A program made the position numbers and the translations under genes. The notes beneath the pieces were generated by a model that saw nothing but the letters and a program-made list of their open reading frames with translations, had not been told where the DNA came from and did no database searches. From the NCBI RefSeq assembly GCF_001485575.1, contig NZ_BCNB01000006.1, positions 806,001 through 870,000 on the forward strand: a stretch of 64,000 nucleotides of DNA, given 5' to 3'. Shown one piece after another: positions 44,122 to 54,052 of the stretch. Each line of letters begins with the position of its first letter. Within the stretch, counting starts at the first letter, position 1. The stretch comes from Haloarcula sp. CBA1127. Its GTDB lineage: Archaea; Halobacteriota; Halobacteria; Halobacteriales; Haloarculaceae.

Positions 44122-44881
44122 GGGACCACTCTCTGAGTGCTTGTCTGACTACGTCCTTCTCCGGGTCGCGGAACAGTTGCTCGCTGCCCGCGTGGTCGCC
44201 GAAGTCAAAATCGCGAACGACTGCGGCAGGTGTTCCGCCGTCGCCCTCGCCGGTGACGAGGTTGGCTGCGGCGGCGAGTTCGTCGACGACGGCCTGAACG
44301 GTAGCTTCGAGTTCGCGGCCGTCGCGGTCGTGTTCGCCCCGCCAGTCCCGAGAAGCAGGGAGACCGGCCCAGCCCAGTGCGACGCCGCGCTGGCCGAGGC
44401 GGAACGGCCGCCCCGACGTGTCGGTGACGATGACGCTGGGTTCGACGCCCGTCCGCTCGCGGATGCCGTCGCGGATCGCTTCGGCCTCCGCTGTCGGGTC
44501 TTCGGGGAGCAAGAGGAGGTCCGCGCCGGGCACGTTCGAGCGATCGATGCCCGCGTTGACGGTGATGTGCCCGAACTCCGTCACGCCGAGGATGAAGGGG
44601 GCTTCGACCAGCACCTCCTCGCATTCGTCGAGAATCGCCTGTGCCATCCGCGGGTCCTTCTCCTCGTCGGCGATGTCCTCGATGGTCGCCGCGATGCCCT
44701 CGGCGCGCTCGCTTGGGTCGTACGATGACAGCGACCGCCCGCGTCCGTTGGCTTTGGAAACGATGGTGCTGGCGACACAGACCACGTCGTCGTCCCGCAG
44801 GTCGGCCTGCTCGACGAGCAGTTCGGCCACGTCGTCGCCAGGGCGGACCTCGGGCACCCCCTCGACCGCGAAGACTTCCAT
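44108..44881 (-). CDS. cofE: Coenzyme F420-0:L-glutamate ligase
   Basis: 257 residues from the ATG at 44881. It has the CofE features VCVASTIVSKANGR, FGHITVNAGIDRSNV and VIVTDTSGRPFRLGQRGVALGWAG, which form the GTP and F420-0 site. The enzyme adds glutamates to the F420 side chain using GTP. Upstream of mer on the same strand and overlapping it by 14 bases, so cofactor tailoring and a cofactor user are made together. Confidence 0.94.
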   Translation of the reverse strand: MEVFAVEGVPEVRPGDDVAELLVEQADLRDDDVVCVASTIVSKANGRGRSLSSYDPSERAEGIAATIEDIADEEKDPRMAQAILDECEEVLVEAPFILGVTEFGHITVNAGIDRSNVPGADLLLLPEDPTAEAEAIRDGIRERTGVEPSVIVTDTSGRPFRLGQRGVALGWAGLPASRDWRGEHDRDGRELEATVQAVVDELAAAANLVTGEGDGGTPAAVVRDFDFGDHAGSEQLFRDPEKDVVRQALREWSHVRD

Positions 44882-44990
44882 ACCACTTGTGCGGTCTCTG
44901 CCCGAAAAAGACCCGCGTTCGCTGCAAAGCCGGACAACAGTGGCAACAGCTGCCGGTACATCGCGGTCGCGACGGCGCTCACCAACCGCG

Positions 44991-45479
44991 CTACAGTTCA
45001 TGCTGGGCCACGTCAATCGAGCCGTCCTCGACTGTCGCGGTCAGCATCGTCGGGTGGTCTGCCGGCGAGGCCCCCGTGACACTTCCGGGGTTCAGGAGTC
45101 GTACACTCTCGTAGACGATGTCTGTCTGTTCGTGGGTGTGGCCGGCGACGCCAACGGCGCTGCTGTCGGTTTCCTCGCGGACCGCAGCGGCCACACGGTC
45201 CGCCCAGCCCTGATGCGGGCCAGTGCCGTGTGTCACGACGAACGTGACGCCGCCGAGTTCGACTGTCGCCCGCTCCGGCAACCCTATGTCTGGGTCGATG
45301 TTACCCGAAACGGCGGTCAGTTCTGTCGCCATATGGCGGATGTCAGCGAGCGCTCCTTTGCTGTCGAAATCACCGGCGTGGATGACGTGGTCGGCGACCT
45401 CGATGCGTTCCCGGAACGACGGCGGAATCTCGTGTTCCCGGGAGGGGATGTGCGAATCGCTGATGAGAGCGACATCCAT
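44991..45479 (-). CDS. YfcE/MJ0936-type metallophosphoesterase
   Basis: 162 residues. All five metal motifs are present: ISDSHIPS, HAGDFD, SGNID, VTHGTG and GHTHEQ. Length and layout match the small cytoplasmic phosphodiesterases YfcE/MJ0936, which split phosphodiesters with manganese. In vivo substrate is unknown. It stands between cofE and an HTH gene, all on the minus strand, with gaps of 109 and 74 bases. Confidence 0.93.
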   Translation of the reverse strand: MDVALISDSHIPSREHEIPPSFRERIEVADHVIHAGDFDSKGALADIRHMATELTAVSGNIDPDIGLPERATVELGGVTFVVTHGTGPHQGWADRVAAAVREETDSSAVGVAGHTHEQTDIVYESVRLLNPGSVTGASPADHPTMLTATVEDGSIDVAQHEL

Positions 45480-45553
45480 ACCGACCCATCACGTCGGCGT
45501 TCGAAAAGGGTTACTGCCACGGAAACGGGTGCCAACTGGTCGTCCCGGCGGCG

Positions 45554-45856
45554 CTACTCTGTGGACGAAAACACGTCTCGCAGCCCGTCCAGCTGTTCGA
45601 CCAGCCGGTCGATGCCGTCGTTGATCGTTGCGACCCGCTCGTCGATGTTGTCGACCGGGATCGCGCCCTGTGGCGTCGGCTCGATGAGTTCGTCGTCTTC
45701 CAGCATCCGTAGCGAGTACCGTACCTTGTGTTTCGGGACCCCTGTCTCCTCGGCGAGCCGAACGATACCGATCGGCCCGTTTTCGATGACGGCTTCGAGG
45801 ATCGACAGGTCCCGCCCCTCCTTTTCGACCTGGTCTTCTAGTCGGTCCATTCCCAT
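45554..45856 (-). CDS. Winged-helix transcriptional regulator
   Basis: 100 residues from the ATG at 45856. A winged helix is shown by SILEAVIENGPIGIVRLAEETGVPKHKVRYSLRMLEDDELI, with a beta-wing TPQGAIPV, then a C-terminal coiled-coil helix for dimerisation (NIDERVATINDGIDRLVEQLDGL). Likely an ArsR-like or archaeal one-component regulator with no ligand domain. Target is unknown; the metallophosphoesterase gene follows on the same strand. Confidence 0.85.
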   Translation of the reverse strand: MGMDRLEDQVEKEGRDLSILEAVIENGPIGIVRLAEETGVPKHKVRYSLRMLEDDELIEPTPQGAIPVDNIDERVATINDGIDRLVEQLDGLRDVFSSTE

Positions 45857-45971
45857 AGCAAATCGTATCTGTGCATTTAGGGTCGTGACACATAAACGCC
45901 TCAGTTGCGGCACTGCGACGCGGGTTGTCCCTCTGTACCGCTCTACAAATCCGTTTCTGAACTGTCAGTCG

Positions 45972-46625
45972 CTACTCGTCCGAAACTGGCGTCCGTCGAA
46001 GTTCGTCGAGCTGGTCCCGGAGCTTACTCAGCTCTGTCTCTAGTTCTTCGCGGCGGTCGATGAGCGCACTCAACTCCTCCGTGTTGACCGAGTAGTCGTT
46101 GTCCATCGCCACGTCCAGCGCGTCGGTCGTTGCGCTCGTGAGGTCGGACGCGACCCGCAACACCTCGCTTGGCGTTCCGCGGGACTCGTACAGCTCTTGT
46201 TCGCCAGACAGCGGGCTGTAGGTCACCATCGGCGACTCGACGCCGCGGTGGTAGCTCACTGCGTAGCTCGTGTCCGTCACCGGATTGAGGCGGTCGTCCG
46301 CCCGCTCCGTTCGGACGATATTGAACGGCTCGGCCAGCGCGGGAAACGTGTCGGCGAGGTCCCGAAGCCGGTCCGCGGCGGTCACGTCCAGCTGTGCCTC
46401 CACGTCGCCGAAGAACTGCCGGGAGTTGGTGAGGCTAAATGCCACGGTATAAAACACTGACTCGTCGCTGTCTGCCAGATTGCGAACGCGGTCGCGGACC
46501 TCCTCGTGACGGCCCTCGATAGTGAGCTTCTCCAGTTCCTCAAGCAGCGCCCGGACGCCCTCCTCGCGTTCGAGGAACGCCTCGACGATCGCGCCGGGCA
46601 TCTCCTCGCCATCCACGTCCTCCAT
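45972..46625 (-). CDS. Hypothetical haloarchaeal protein with C-terminal coiled coil
   Basis: 217 residues from the ATG at 46625. The N-terminal half is helical and acidic (IVEAFLEREEGVRALLEELEKL), the middle is a mixed alpha/beta region (NIVRTERADDRLNPVTDTSYAVSYHR) and the last 45 residues form a coiled coil (ELSALIDRREELETELSKLRDQLDELRR). Soluble. No family recognised. Codon use is normal for the genome. Confidence 0.72.
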   Translation of the reverse strand: MEDVDGEEMPGAIVEAFLEREEGVRALLEELEKLTIEGRHEEVRDRVRNLADSDESVFYTVAFSLTNSRQFFGDVEAQLDVTAADRLRDLADTFPALAEPFNIVRTERADDRLNPVTDTSYAVSYHRGVESPMVTYSPLSGEQELYESRGTPSEVLRVASDLTSATTDALDVAMDNDYSVNTEELSALIDRREELETELSKLRDQLDELRRTPVSDE

Positions 46626-46939
46626 GGCCCCTCTTTTGCGGGGCCTCGTAAACAGTTTGTCGCTGGCAGCCGCTAATCGGCACGCCTTACAACCAACACA
46701 AAACATATGCCGCACCGCGTGGAGTGATAGCACGTCCGACCCCGGTGGACGGACACTATGACAGGCCAAGGGGGCACTCCCCCGGACGTCTGCTATTGTG
46801 CCGGGTGTGTGATATCAGTATATGCCGTCTTATCGACCAGTAGGTGGTGTTTACTACCTACTTGATGGTTACTAAAGTGTGTACTAGAGTGAGATGTAGA
46901 GCGACGAGACGCCTCGCTGGGGAGTTGGGTTAGAGAGAA
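46626..46939. other. Non-coding gap downstream of the tRNA-Asp genes
   Basis: No gene is supported. The stretch 46790-46920 is AT-rich and holds TATA-like runs. It leads into the tRNA fragment at 46940. Confidence 0.4.
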
Positions 46940-46964
46940 ACGCCCGGAGCGGGATTTGAACCCG
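46940..46964 (-). repeat. 25-bp tRNA-Asp 3'-end fragment, probable att-site remnant
   Basis: The 25 bases at 46940-46964 are identical to 47051-47075 and 47174-47198, which are the 3' ends (T-loop, T-stem part, acceptor strand and discriminator) of the two intact tRNA-Asp genes plus one flanking base. The match stops exactly inside the T-stem. Such a partial 3' copy next to a tRNA gene is the footprint left by integrases that insert at tRNA 3' ends. Confidence 0.7.
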
Positions 46965-46965
46965 G

Positions 46966-47047
46966 GCAAACGCTCGCTGCGCTCGCGTTTGCGTGATTCA
47001 AATCCGCTCATTACGGATTTGCGGCTCACGAGTTTGTTCGCCGCAAA
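46966..47047. other. Three consecutive hairpins between the tRNA fragment and tRNA-Asp
   Basis: GCAAACGC/GCGTTTGC (46966-46973 with 46985-46992), CAAATCCG/CGGATTTG (46999-47006 with 47014-47021) and TTTGCGGC/GCCGCAAA (47018-47025 with 47040-47047) each form a perfect 8-bp stem with loops of 11, 7 and 14 bases. The last two share four bases, so they exclude each other. Function is unknown; terminator, processing signal or remnant of an integrated element are options. Confidence 0.6.
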
Positions 47048-47051
47048 AGTA

Positions 47052-47124
47052 CGCCCGGAGCGGGATTTGAACCCGCGTCACAACCGTGACAGGGTTGTAT
47101 GATGGGCCACTACACCATCCGGGC
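47052..47124 (-). tRNA. tRNA-Asp (anticodon GTC)
   Basis: The reverse strand folds into a standard 73-base cloverleaf: acceptor GCCCGGA with TCCGGGC and discriminator G, a D-arm GATGGTGTAGTGGCCCATC, anticodon stem CAACC/GGTTG with loop CTGTCAC (anticodon GTC at the third to fifth loop base), and T-arm GCGGG TTCAAAT CCCGC. There is no encoded CCA. It is the downstream copy of two identical genes; the other starts at 47247. Confidence 0.96.
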
Positions 47125-47174
47125 AGCCCACGAACACCACCACACGATGCTCGTCAGTTGGGTTGCAATAGGAA

Positions 47175-47247
47175 CGCCCGGAGCGGGATTTGAACCCGCG
47201 TCACAACCGTGACAGGGTTGTATGATGGGCCACTACACCATCCGGGC
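47175..47247 (-). tRNA. tRNA-Asp (anticodon GTC), identical second copy
   Basis: The 73 bases are identical to the tRNA-Asp at 47052-47124, including anticodon GTC and discriminator G. Spacing between copies is 50 bases; the two are probably transcribed together from a promoter beyond 47247. Tandem identical copies suggest recent duplication or repair by gene conversion. Confidence 0.96.
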
Positions 47248-47439
47248 CTTCGTTGCATTTCTTCGTACCTTGGTGTCGGTATTAAGACTTTCCAAAGCGA
47301 CCCGCCTCGGGATGAGTGCACATGACGGGACCCAAAGTTCTATGTCTGGTCTGCTTCATGTGGTTGGTAGGAGCAACCACGCCCGCAGGTCGTGAGGGTG
47401 GGCGGGTCCGATAGCCACGGCAGAGCGACTTGGCAAGTG

Positions 47440-47445
47440 TTATAT
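47440..47445 (+). promoter_or_regulatory. Candidate TATA box of the RNA polymerase operon
   Basis: TTATAT at 47440-47445 lies about 80 bases upstream of the rpoH start, which would give a leader of about 50 bases before the first gene; other elements are not ruled out. Confidence 0.4.
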
Positions 47446-47523
47446 GAACCCCGACAGTATGACCCTGTAGTATCTCGTGACAGCCACCTTCTCCAGCAGC
47501 AGGCCAAACGCACACGCACACAC

Positions 47524-47751
47524 ATGGTAGATGTAAGTCAACACGACCTCGTCCCAGACCACAGTGTCGTCGACGAGGACGACCTCGAAGCAGTACTCAC
47601 GGAGTATGAAATCAAGAAAACGGACCTTCCGAAGATCAAACGCACCGACAAGGCGCTGCCCGATGACGCCGAAGTCGGTGACGTAGTTCGGATCGTCCGC
47701 GACTCCAGAACGACGGATGAAGCCGTCGTGTACCGACTGGTGGTAGAATAA
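47524..47751 (+). CDS. rpo5: RNA polymerase subunit H (Rpo5)
   Basis: 75 residues from the ATG at 47524; the upstream in-frame extension is not family sequence. The sequence [24 protein letters not shown] and the final ESRTTDEA-like [23 protein letters not shown] are the C-terminal-like form of RPB5 that makes up archaeal subunit H. It helps hold DNA in the jaw of the polymerase. First gene of the polymerase operon; its stop overlaps the B'' start (TAATG). Confidence 0.96.
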   Translation: MVDVSQHDLVPDHSVVDEDDLEAVLTEYEIKKTDLPKIKRTDKALPDDAEVGDVVRIVRDSRTTDEAVVYRLVVE

Positions 47752-49316
47752 TGGACACACAAGATCGCCGCGCTATATCGCGTGAATATTTCGCCAAGGA
47801 ACGGCTCGCCGAACACCACTTCCGCTCGTTCAACGCATTCCTCGACCGGGGAATGCAGCAGGTCGTCGACGAGAAGGAAACCATCGAGACCGACATCGGT
47901 GACAAGGAAGGGCAGGAACCGGTGTGGGTCGAACTCGGCGACGTCCGCGTCGTCACCCCACGGGTCCGCGAAGCTGACGGCAGCGAGGAACTGCTGTACC
48001 CGCAGGAAGCCCGACTTCGAAACATCACCTACTCCGCGCCGGTGTTCATGGAGATGGCCATCGTTCGCGGTGGCGAGGAAGAACCGGAGGAAGTTGTCGA
48101 CCGGACGGAGACCAAGATCGGGCGGATGCCCATCATGGTCGGGTCGAACAAGTGTAACATCGCGGGCTTCACCGACGAGGAGCTCATCGACATCGGCGAG
48201 GACCCTGCAGACCCCGGTGGCTACTTCTGTGTCAACGGCTCCGAGCGGGTGCTGATGACCAGTGAGGACCTCGCCCCGAACAAGATTCTGGCCGAGTACG
48301 ACACCAAGTACGGCGACGAGGTGCAGGTCGCCAAGACCTTCTCCCAGCGCCGTGGCTACCGCGCACTGGTGCTGTGTGAACGAACGCGGGACGGGCTGCT
48401 GGAAGTCTCGTTCCCGTCCGTCTCGGGCAGTATCGACTTCGTCACGCTGGTCCGCGCGCTGGGGCTGGAGTCGGACGAGGAGATCGTCCACCGCGTCAGC
48501 GAGGACCCGGAAATCGTGAAGTTCATGCTGGAGAATCTTGAGGAGGCTGAAGTCCAGACGACCGAGGAAGCCATCGAGACGCTGGGCAAGCGTGTCGCCT
48601 CCGGGCAGGGCAAGAACTACCAGCTCAAGCGGGCCAACTACGTCATCGATCGCTATCTCCTCCCGCATCTGCACGAGGAAGGCGTCGAGGAAGAAGAGGT
48701 CCGCATCAACAAAGCATTCTACCTCTGTCGGATGGCCGAGGCGTGTTTCGAACTCGCACTCGAACGCCGCGAATCCGACGACAAGGACCACTACGCCAAC
48801 AAGCGGCTGAAGGTCAGCGGCGACCTGATGACCGACCTGTTCCGGACGGCGCTGAACAAGCTCGCCCGGGACGTGAAATACCAGCTGGAACGGGCCAACA
48901 TGCGGAACCGTCAGCTGTCGGTGTCGACCGTCGTTCGCTCGGACGTACTGACCGAGCGACTCGAGCACCCGATCGCGACGGGGAACTGGGTCGGCGGCCG
49001 CTCCGGCGTGAGCCAGCTGGTCGACCGGACAGACTTCATGGGGGTGCTGTCACACCTCCGCCGACTGCGCTCGCCGCTCAGCCGCTCCCAGCCACACTTC
49101 GAAGCACGGGACCTGCACGCGACCCAGTGGGGTCGCATCTGTCCCTCCGAGACGCCTGAAGGCCCCAACTGTGGGCTGGTGAAGAACTTCGCCCAGGCGA
49201 TGGAACTCTCACAGGACGTATCGGACCCACAGGGTCTCAAACAGGAGCTTGCCGAGATGGGGGTTCAGGGCATCCCCGGTATCGAGTCGATCGAACAGCA
49301 GCCCGCGGACGATTAA
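47751..49316 (+). CDS. rpo2N: RNA polymerase subunit B'' (N-terminal half of beta)
   Basis: 521 residues. The N-terminal half of the beta-like subunit with RHH-like [12 protein letters not shown], the fork and lobe regions and the [71 protein letters not shown] region typical of RpoB N-terminal parts. In halophiles and methanogens, the B gene is split in two. Second gene of the operon, one-base overlap with rpo5, two bases before B'. Confidence 0.97.
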   Translation: MDTQDRRAISREYFAKERLAEHHFRSFNAFLDRGMQQVVDEKETIETDIGDKEGQEPVWVELGDVRVVTPRVREADGSEELLYPQEARLRNITYSAPVFMEMAIVRGGEEEPEEVVDRTETKIGRMPIMVGSNKCNIAGFTDEELIDIGEDPADPGGYFCVNGSERVLMTSEDLAPNKILAEYDTKYGDEVQVAKTFSQRRGYRALVLCERTRDGLLEVSFPSVSGSIDFVTLVRALGLESDEEIVHRVSEDPEIVKFMLENLEEAEVQTTEEAIETLGKRVASGQGKNYQLKRANYVIDRYLLPHLHEEGVEEEEVRINKAFYLCRMAEACFELALERRESDDKDHYANKRLKVSGDLMTDLFRTALNKLARDVKYQLERANMRNRQLSVSTVVRSDVLTERLEHPIATGNWVGGRSGVSQLVDRTDFMGVLSHLRRLRSPLSRSQPHFEARDLHATQWGRICPSETPEGPNCGLVKNFAQAMELSQDVSDPQGLKQELAEMGVQGIPGIESIEQQPADD

Positions 49317-49317
49317 T

Positions 49318-51144
49318 ATGAGTCAGGGACGCGAAGCCAAAGTATACGTAAACGGTAGTCTGGTCGGGACACATCCCGACCCGGAACAGCTCGCAGAACA
49401 GGTACGACAGGCGCGACGACGGGGGGACGTCTCCCAGATGGTCAACGTCTCGGTCAAGAACCGGACCGGGGAAGTCATCATCAACGCCGACGCCGGCCGT
49501 GCCCGACGCCCGCTGCTGGTCGTCGAGGACGGCGAACCGCTGATGACCGACGAGGAGGTCGAGCAGGTGAAAAACGGCGAGCTCGAATTCGAGGAGCTCG
49601 TCGAACGCGGCCTCGTCGAGTTCATCGACGCTGAGGAGGAAGAGGACATCCTCGTCGGTGTCGACGAGGACGAACTCACCGAAAACCACACGCACCTGGA
49701 AGTCGACCCGCAGCTGATGTTCGGTATCGGTGCCGGGATGATTCCCTACCCCGAGCACAACGCTTCACCCCGTATTACGATGGGGTCGGGGATGATCAAG
49801 CAGTCGCTTGGCCTGCCGTCGGCGAACTACCGTATTCGTCCGGACACGCGCCAGCACCTGCTGCACTACCCGCAGCTGTCGATGGTCAAGACCCAGACCA
49901 CCGAACAGATCGGCTACGACGACCGCCCGGCGGCACAGAACTTCGTCGTTGCCGTCATGAGCTACGAGGGGTTCAACATCGAGGACGCGCTCGTGATGAA
50001 CCAGGGGTCGGTCGACCGCGCGCTCGCCCGCTCACACTTCTTCCGCACGTACGAGGGCGAGGAACGGCGCTACCCCGGCGGTCAGGAGGACCGCTTCGAG
50101 ATTCCCGACGACGAGGTCCGCGGCGCTCGCGGCGAGGAAGCGTACACGCACCTCGACGACGACGGCCTCGTCAACCCCGAAACGAAGGTCGGCGAGAACG
50201 CCGTCCTGCTCGGCAAGACCAGTCCGCCCCGGTTCCTCGAAGAGCCTGACGACATGGGCGGTCTCTCACCGCAGAAACGCCGGGAGACGAGCGTGACGAT
50301 GCGCTCGGGCGAATCTGGCGTCGTGGACACGGTCACACTGATGGAAGGCGAAGACGGCTCGAAGCTCTCGAAGGTCTCAGTGCGTGACGAACGCATCCCC
50401 GAACTCGGGGACAAGTTCGCGTCACGGCACGGCCAGAAGGGTGTCGTCGGCCACATCGCCCCGCAAGAGGATATGCCCTTCACCGAGGAGGGTGTCGTCC
50501 CGGACCTCATCATCAATCCGCACGCACTGCCGTCGCGGATGACCGTCGGCCACATCCTTGAGATGATTGGCGGAAAGGTCGGTGCGCTCGAAGGCCGCCG
50601 TGTCGACGGTACCGCCTTCACCGGCGAGGACGAGGAGGAACTCCGGGGCTCACTCGAAGAGCACGGCTTCGACTCCAGCGGCAAGGAGACGATGTACTCT
50701 GGCGTCACCGGCGAAAAGATCGACGCGGAGATCTTCGTCGGCGATATTTTCTACCAGAAGCTGTACCACATGGTCTCGAACAAGCTGCACGCCCGTTCAC
50801 GCGGGCCGGTGCAGGTCCTCACCCGCCAGCCGACCGAGGGGCGCGCCCGCGAAGGTGGCCTGCGTGTGGGTGAGATGGAACGGGACGTGCTCATCGGGCA
50901 TGGTGCGGCGATGGCGCTCAAGGAGCGCCTGCTCGATGAGTCCGACCGCGAGTGGATCAACGTCTGTGGACAGTGTGGGATGACCGCCGTCGAGAACGTC
51001 GAGCAACGGCGCATCTACTGTCCGAACTGTGAGGAGGAGACCGACATCCACGAGGTCGAGATGTCCTACGCGTTCAAGCTCCTGCTTGACGAGATGAAGG
51101 CGCTCGGAATCGCCCCGCGGATCGAACTGGAGGACGCAGTATGA
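49318..51144 (+). CDS. rpo2C: RNA polymerase subunit B' (C-terminal half of beta)
   Basis: 608 residues from the ATG at 49318. It has the hybrid-binding and catalytic regions [25 protein letters not shown]-like [15 protein letters not shown], the [17 protein letters not shown] motif, and a C-terminal zinc ribbon CGQCGMTAV and CPNCEEE. It forms the second half of the B core. The stop overlaps the A' start (ATGA). Confidence 0.97.
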   Translation: MSQGREAKVYVNGSLVGTHPDPEQLAEQVRQARRRGDVSQMVNVSVKNRTGEVIINADAGRARRPLLVVEDGEPLMTDEEVEQVKNGELEFEELVERGLVEFIDAEEEEDILVGVDEDELTENHTHLEVDPQLMFGIGAGMIPYPEHNASPRITMGSGMIKQSLGLPSANYRIRPDTRQHLLHYPQLSMVKTQTTEQIGYDDRPAAQNFVVAVMSYEGFNIEDALVMNQGSVDRALARSHFFRTYEGEERRYPGGQEDRFEIPDDEVRGARGEEAYTHLDDDGLVNPETKVGENAVLLGKTSPPRFLEEPDDMGGLSPQKRRETSVTMRSGESGVVDTVTLMEGEDGSKLSKVSVRDERIPELGDKFASRHGQKGVVGHIAPQEDMPFTEEGVVPDLIINPHALPSRMTVGHILEMIGGKVGALEGRRVDGTAFTGEDEEELRGSLEEHGFDSSGKETMYSGVTGEKIDAEIFVGDIFYQKLYHMVSNKLHARSRGPVQVLTRQPTEGRAREGGLRVGEMERDVLIGHGAAMALKERLLDESDREWINVCGQCGMTAVENVEQRRIYCPNCEEETDIHEVEMSYAFKLLLDEMKALGIAPRIELEDAV

Positions 51145-54050
51145 GTTCACAACAGACACCCCAGGAAATCGGTCAGCTCAGCTTCGGGCTGATGGACCCA
51201 GAGGAGTACCGAGAAATGTCGGCCACCAAAGTGATTACGGCCGACACGTACGACGACGACGGTTTCCCTATCGACATGGGGCTGATGGACCCACGACTCG
51301 GGGTCATCGACCCCGGTCTAGAGTGCAAGACCTGTGGGAAACACAGCGGGTCGTGTAACGGCCACTTCGGCCACATCGAACTCGCCGCACCCGTTATCCA
51401 CGTCGGGTTCGCGAAGCTCATCCGCCGACTCCTGCGCGGGACCTGCCGGGAGTGCTCCCGGCTCTGTCTCGACGAGCACGAGCGCGATGAGTTCGCTGAC
51501 CGACTGACCCGGACCCAGGACCTCGGTCGCGACCTCAACGACGTGACCAAGGCCGCCATCCGGCAGGCCCGTAAGAAGGACCGCTGTCCGTTCTGTGGCG
51601 AGAAGCAGTACGACATCAAACACGAGAAGCCGACCACCTACTACGAGGTGCAGGACGTGCTGGCCTCGGACTACCCCGAGCGGATCGCCGCCGCGATGGA
51701 GGAGTCCGAAGAGCCGATTTCGCCGATCGACCTCTCCGAAGAAACCGGCATCGACAGCAGCCGTGTTCAGGAGATACTCAGCGGCGAGTTCCGGCCCCGT
51801 CAGGAAGACCGCCGCGCTCTGGAGAAGGCGCTGTCGGTCGACCTGACCGAGGAGGACATGAACAAGCTGATGCCCAGCGATATCCGGGACTGGTTTGAGG
51901 ACATCCCGGACGAGGACATCGAAGTGCTGGGGATGAAGCCGGCCCGTTCCCGACCGGAATGGATGATTCTGACGGTGCTGCCGGTGCCGCCGGTGACCGC
52001 TCGCCCCTCGATTACGCTGGACAACGGCCAGCGCTCCGAGGACGACCTCACCCACAAGCTCGTGGACATCATCCGCATCAACCAGCGGTTCATGGAGAAC
52101 CGTGAGGCGGGTGCGCCACAGCTGATTATCGAGGACCTCTGGGAACTGCTCCAGTACCACGTCACCACCTTCATGGACAACGAGATTTCGGGCACGCCGC
52201 CGGCGCGACACCGCTCCGGCCGGCCGCTGAAGACCCTCTCCCAGCGCCTGAAAGGCAAGGAAGGCCGATTCCGTGGCTCGCTGTCCGGGAAACGCGTGAA
52301 CTTCTCCGCTCGTACCGTCATCTCGCCGGACCCGACGCTCTCGCTGAACGAGGTCGGTGTGCCGGACCGGGTCGCCAAGGAGATGACCCAGACGATGAAC
52401 GTCACCGAGCGCAACCTTGCGGAAGCGCGACGGTACGTCTCCAACGGGCCTGAAGCCCACCCCGGCGCAAACTACGTCAAGCGGCCAGACGGTCGCCGAC
52501 TGAAGGTGACCGAGAAGAACTGCGAGGAACTCGCGGAGAAGGTCGAACCGGAGTGGGAAGTGTCCCGCCATCTGGTCGACGGCGACATCATCATCTTCAA
52601 CCGCCAGCCGTCGCTGCACCGGATGTCCATCATGGCCCACGAGGTCGTCGTAATGCCGTACAAGACGTTCCGGCTGAACACGACGGTCTGTCCGCCGTAC
52701 AACGCTGACTTCGACGGGGACGAGATGAATATGCACGCCCTCCAGAATGAGGAGGCCCGGGCCGAGGCCCGCGTCCTCATGCGCGTGCAGGAACAGATGC
52801 TCTCCCCGCGCTTCGGTGAGAACATCATCGGGGCGATTCAGGACCACATCAGCGGGACCTACCTGCTGACTCACACCAATCCGAAGTTCAATGAGACGCA
52901 GGCGCTTGACCTGCTCCGGGCGACCCGCATCGACGAACTGCCCGAGGCCGACGGCGTCGACGAGGGCGGCGAGGAGTACTGGACCGGCCGCTCGCTGTTC
53001 TCGGAGCTGCTGCCGGACGACCTGAATCTGGAGTTCACGTCCTCTGCTGGCGACACTGTCGTCGTCGAGGACGGCCAGATGACCGGCGGCACTATCGACG
53101 AGGACGCCGTCGGTGCCTTCGGCGGCGAAATCGTCGACACCATCGCCAAGGACTACTCGCGGACCCGTGCCCGGATTCTCGTCAACGAGGTCTCGGCGCT
53201 GGCGATGCGGTCGATCATGCACTTCGGGTTCTCGATTAGCATCGACGACGAGTCCATCCCGCGGGAAGCCGAAGAGCAGATCAACGACGCCATCGACAGC
53301 GCGTACGACCGCGTCGAGGAACTCATCGAGACCTACGACCGCGGCGAACTCGAATCGCTGCCCGGTCGGACCGTCGACGAGACGCTCGAAATGAAGATCA
53401 TGCAGACGCTGGGCAAGGCACGTGACTCCGCCGGTGACATCGCCGAGGACCACTTCGGCGAGGACAACCCGGCCGTCATCATGGCCGAATCCGGTGCGCG
53501 TGGGTCGATGCTGAACCTGACCCAGATGGCCGGCTGTGTCGGCCAGCAGGCAGTCCGTGGCGAGCGGATCAACCGCGGCTACGAGAACCGCACCCTCTCC
53601 CACTTCGAGGAGAACGACCTGTCGGCGGACGCCCACGGCTTCGTGGAGGCCTCCTACCGCTCCGGGCTCGGCCCGAAGGAGTTCTTCTTCCACGCGATGG
53701 GTGGCCGCGAGGGGCTTGTCGATACGGCTGTCCGGACGTCGAAGTCCGGGTACCTGCAGCGCCGCCTCATCAACGCCCTCTCGGAACTCGAAACCCAGTA
53801 CGACGGAACTGTCCGGGACACCTCGGACACCATCGTCCAGTTCGAGTTCGGCGAGGACGGCACGTCGCCGGTCGACGTGTCCTCGAATCAGGACGGCGAC
53901 ATCGTGGATGTCGATCAGATCGCCGACAGCGTCCTCGACGAGGAGTTCGAGAGCGAGAAACAGAAAGAGAGCTTCCTCGGGACCCGCACCGAGCGGACCA
54001 ACCTCTCGGAACACGCGGACGACTGGTGGATGGCCGAGGGTGACGACTAA
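51141..54050 (+). CDS. rpo1N: RNA polymerase subunit A' (N-terminal part of beta')
   Basis: 969 residues. The N-terminal zinc clamp [17 protein letters not shown], a second zinc site CRECSRLC to CPFCGEK, the bridge-adjacent [21 protein letters not shown] and the catalytic [12 protein letters not shown] aspartates that bind magnesium are all present. This is the larger part of the split A subunit. A long low-complexity acidic insertion before the C-terminus is haloarchaeal. Two bases separate it from A''. Confidence 0.98.
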   Translation: MSSQQTPQEIGQLSFGLMDPEEYREMSATKVITADTYDDDGFPIDMGLMDPRLGVIDPGLECKTCGKHSGSCNGHFGHIELAAPVIHVGFAKLIRRLLRGTCRECSRLCLDEHERDEFADRLTRTQDLGRDLNDVTKAAIRQARKKDRCPFCGEKQYDIKHEKPTTYYEVQDVLASDYPERIAAAMEESEEPISPIDLSEETGIDSSRVQEILSGEFRPRQEDRRALEKALSVDLTEEDMNKLMPSDIRDWFEDIPDEDIEVLGMKPARSRPEWMILTVLPVPPVTARPSITLDNGQRSEDDLTHKLVDIIRINQRFMENREAGAPQLIIEDLWELLQYHVTTFMDNEISGTPPARHRSGRPLKTLSQRLKGKEGRFRGSLSGKRVNFSARTVISPDPTLSLNEVGVPDRVAKEMTQTMNVTERNLAEARRYVSNGPEAHPGANYVKRPDGRRLKVTEKNCEELAEKVEPEWEVSRHLVDGDIIIFNRQPSLHRMSIMAHEVVVMPYKTFRLNTTVCPPYNADFDGDEMNMHALQNEEARAEARVLMRVQEQMLSPRFGENIIGAIQDHISGTYLLTHTNPKFNETQALDLLRATRIDELPEADGVDEGGEEYWTGRSLFSELLPDDLNLEFTSSAGDTVVVEDGQMTGGTIDEDAVGAFGGEIVDTIAKDYSRTRARILVNEVSALAMRSIMHFGFSISIDDESIPREAEEQINDAIDSAYDRVEELIETYDRGELESLPGRTVDETLEMKIMQTLGKARDSAGDIAEDHFGEDNPAVIMAESGARGSMLNLTQMAGCVGQQAVRGERINRGYENRTLSHFEENDLSADAHGFVEASYRSGLGPKEFFFHAMGGREGLVDTAVRTSKSGYLQRRLINALSELETQYDGTVRDTSDTIVQFEFGEDGTSPVDVSSNQDGDIVDVDQIADSVLDEEFESEKQKESFLGTRTERTNLSEHADDWWMAEGDD

Positions 54051-54052
54051 CA

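Noticed and set aside
46793-47029. Reverse open frame through the tRNA-fragment and hairpin region
   Set aside because: It reads through the hairpins and tRNA fragment and its translation is low-complexity Arg/Ser.
47538-48968. 476-codon antisense open frame over rpoH/rpoB''
   Set aside because: Same artefact; overlaps two certain genes and has no recognisable domain.
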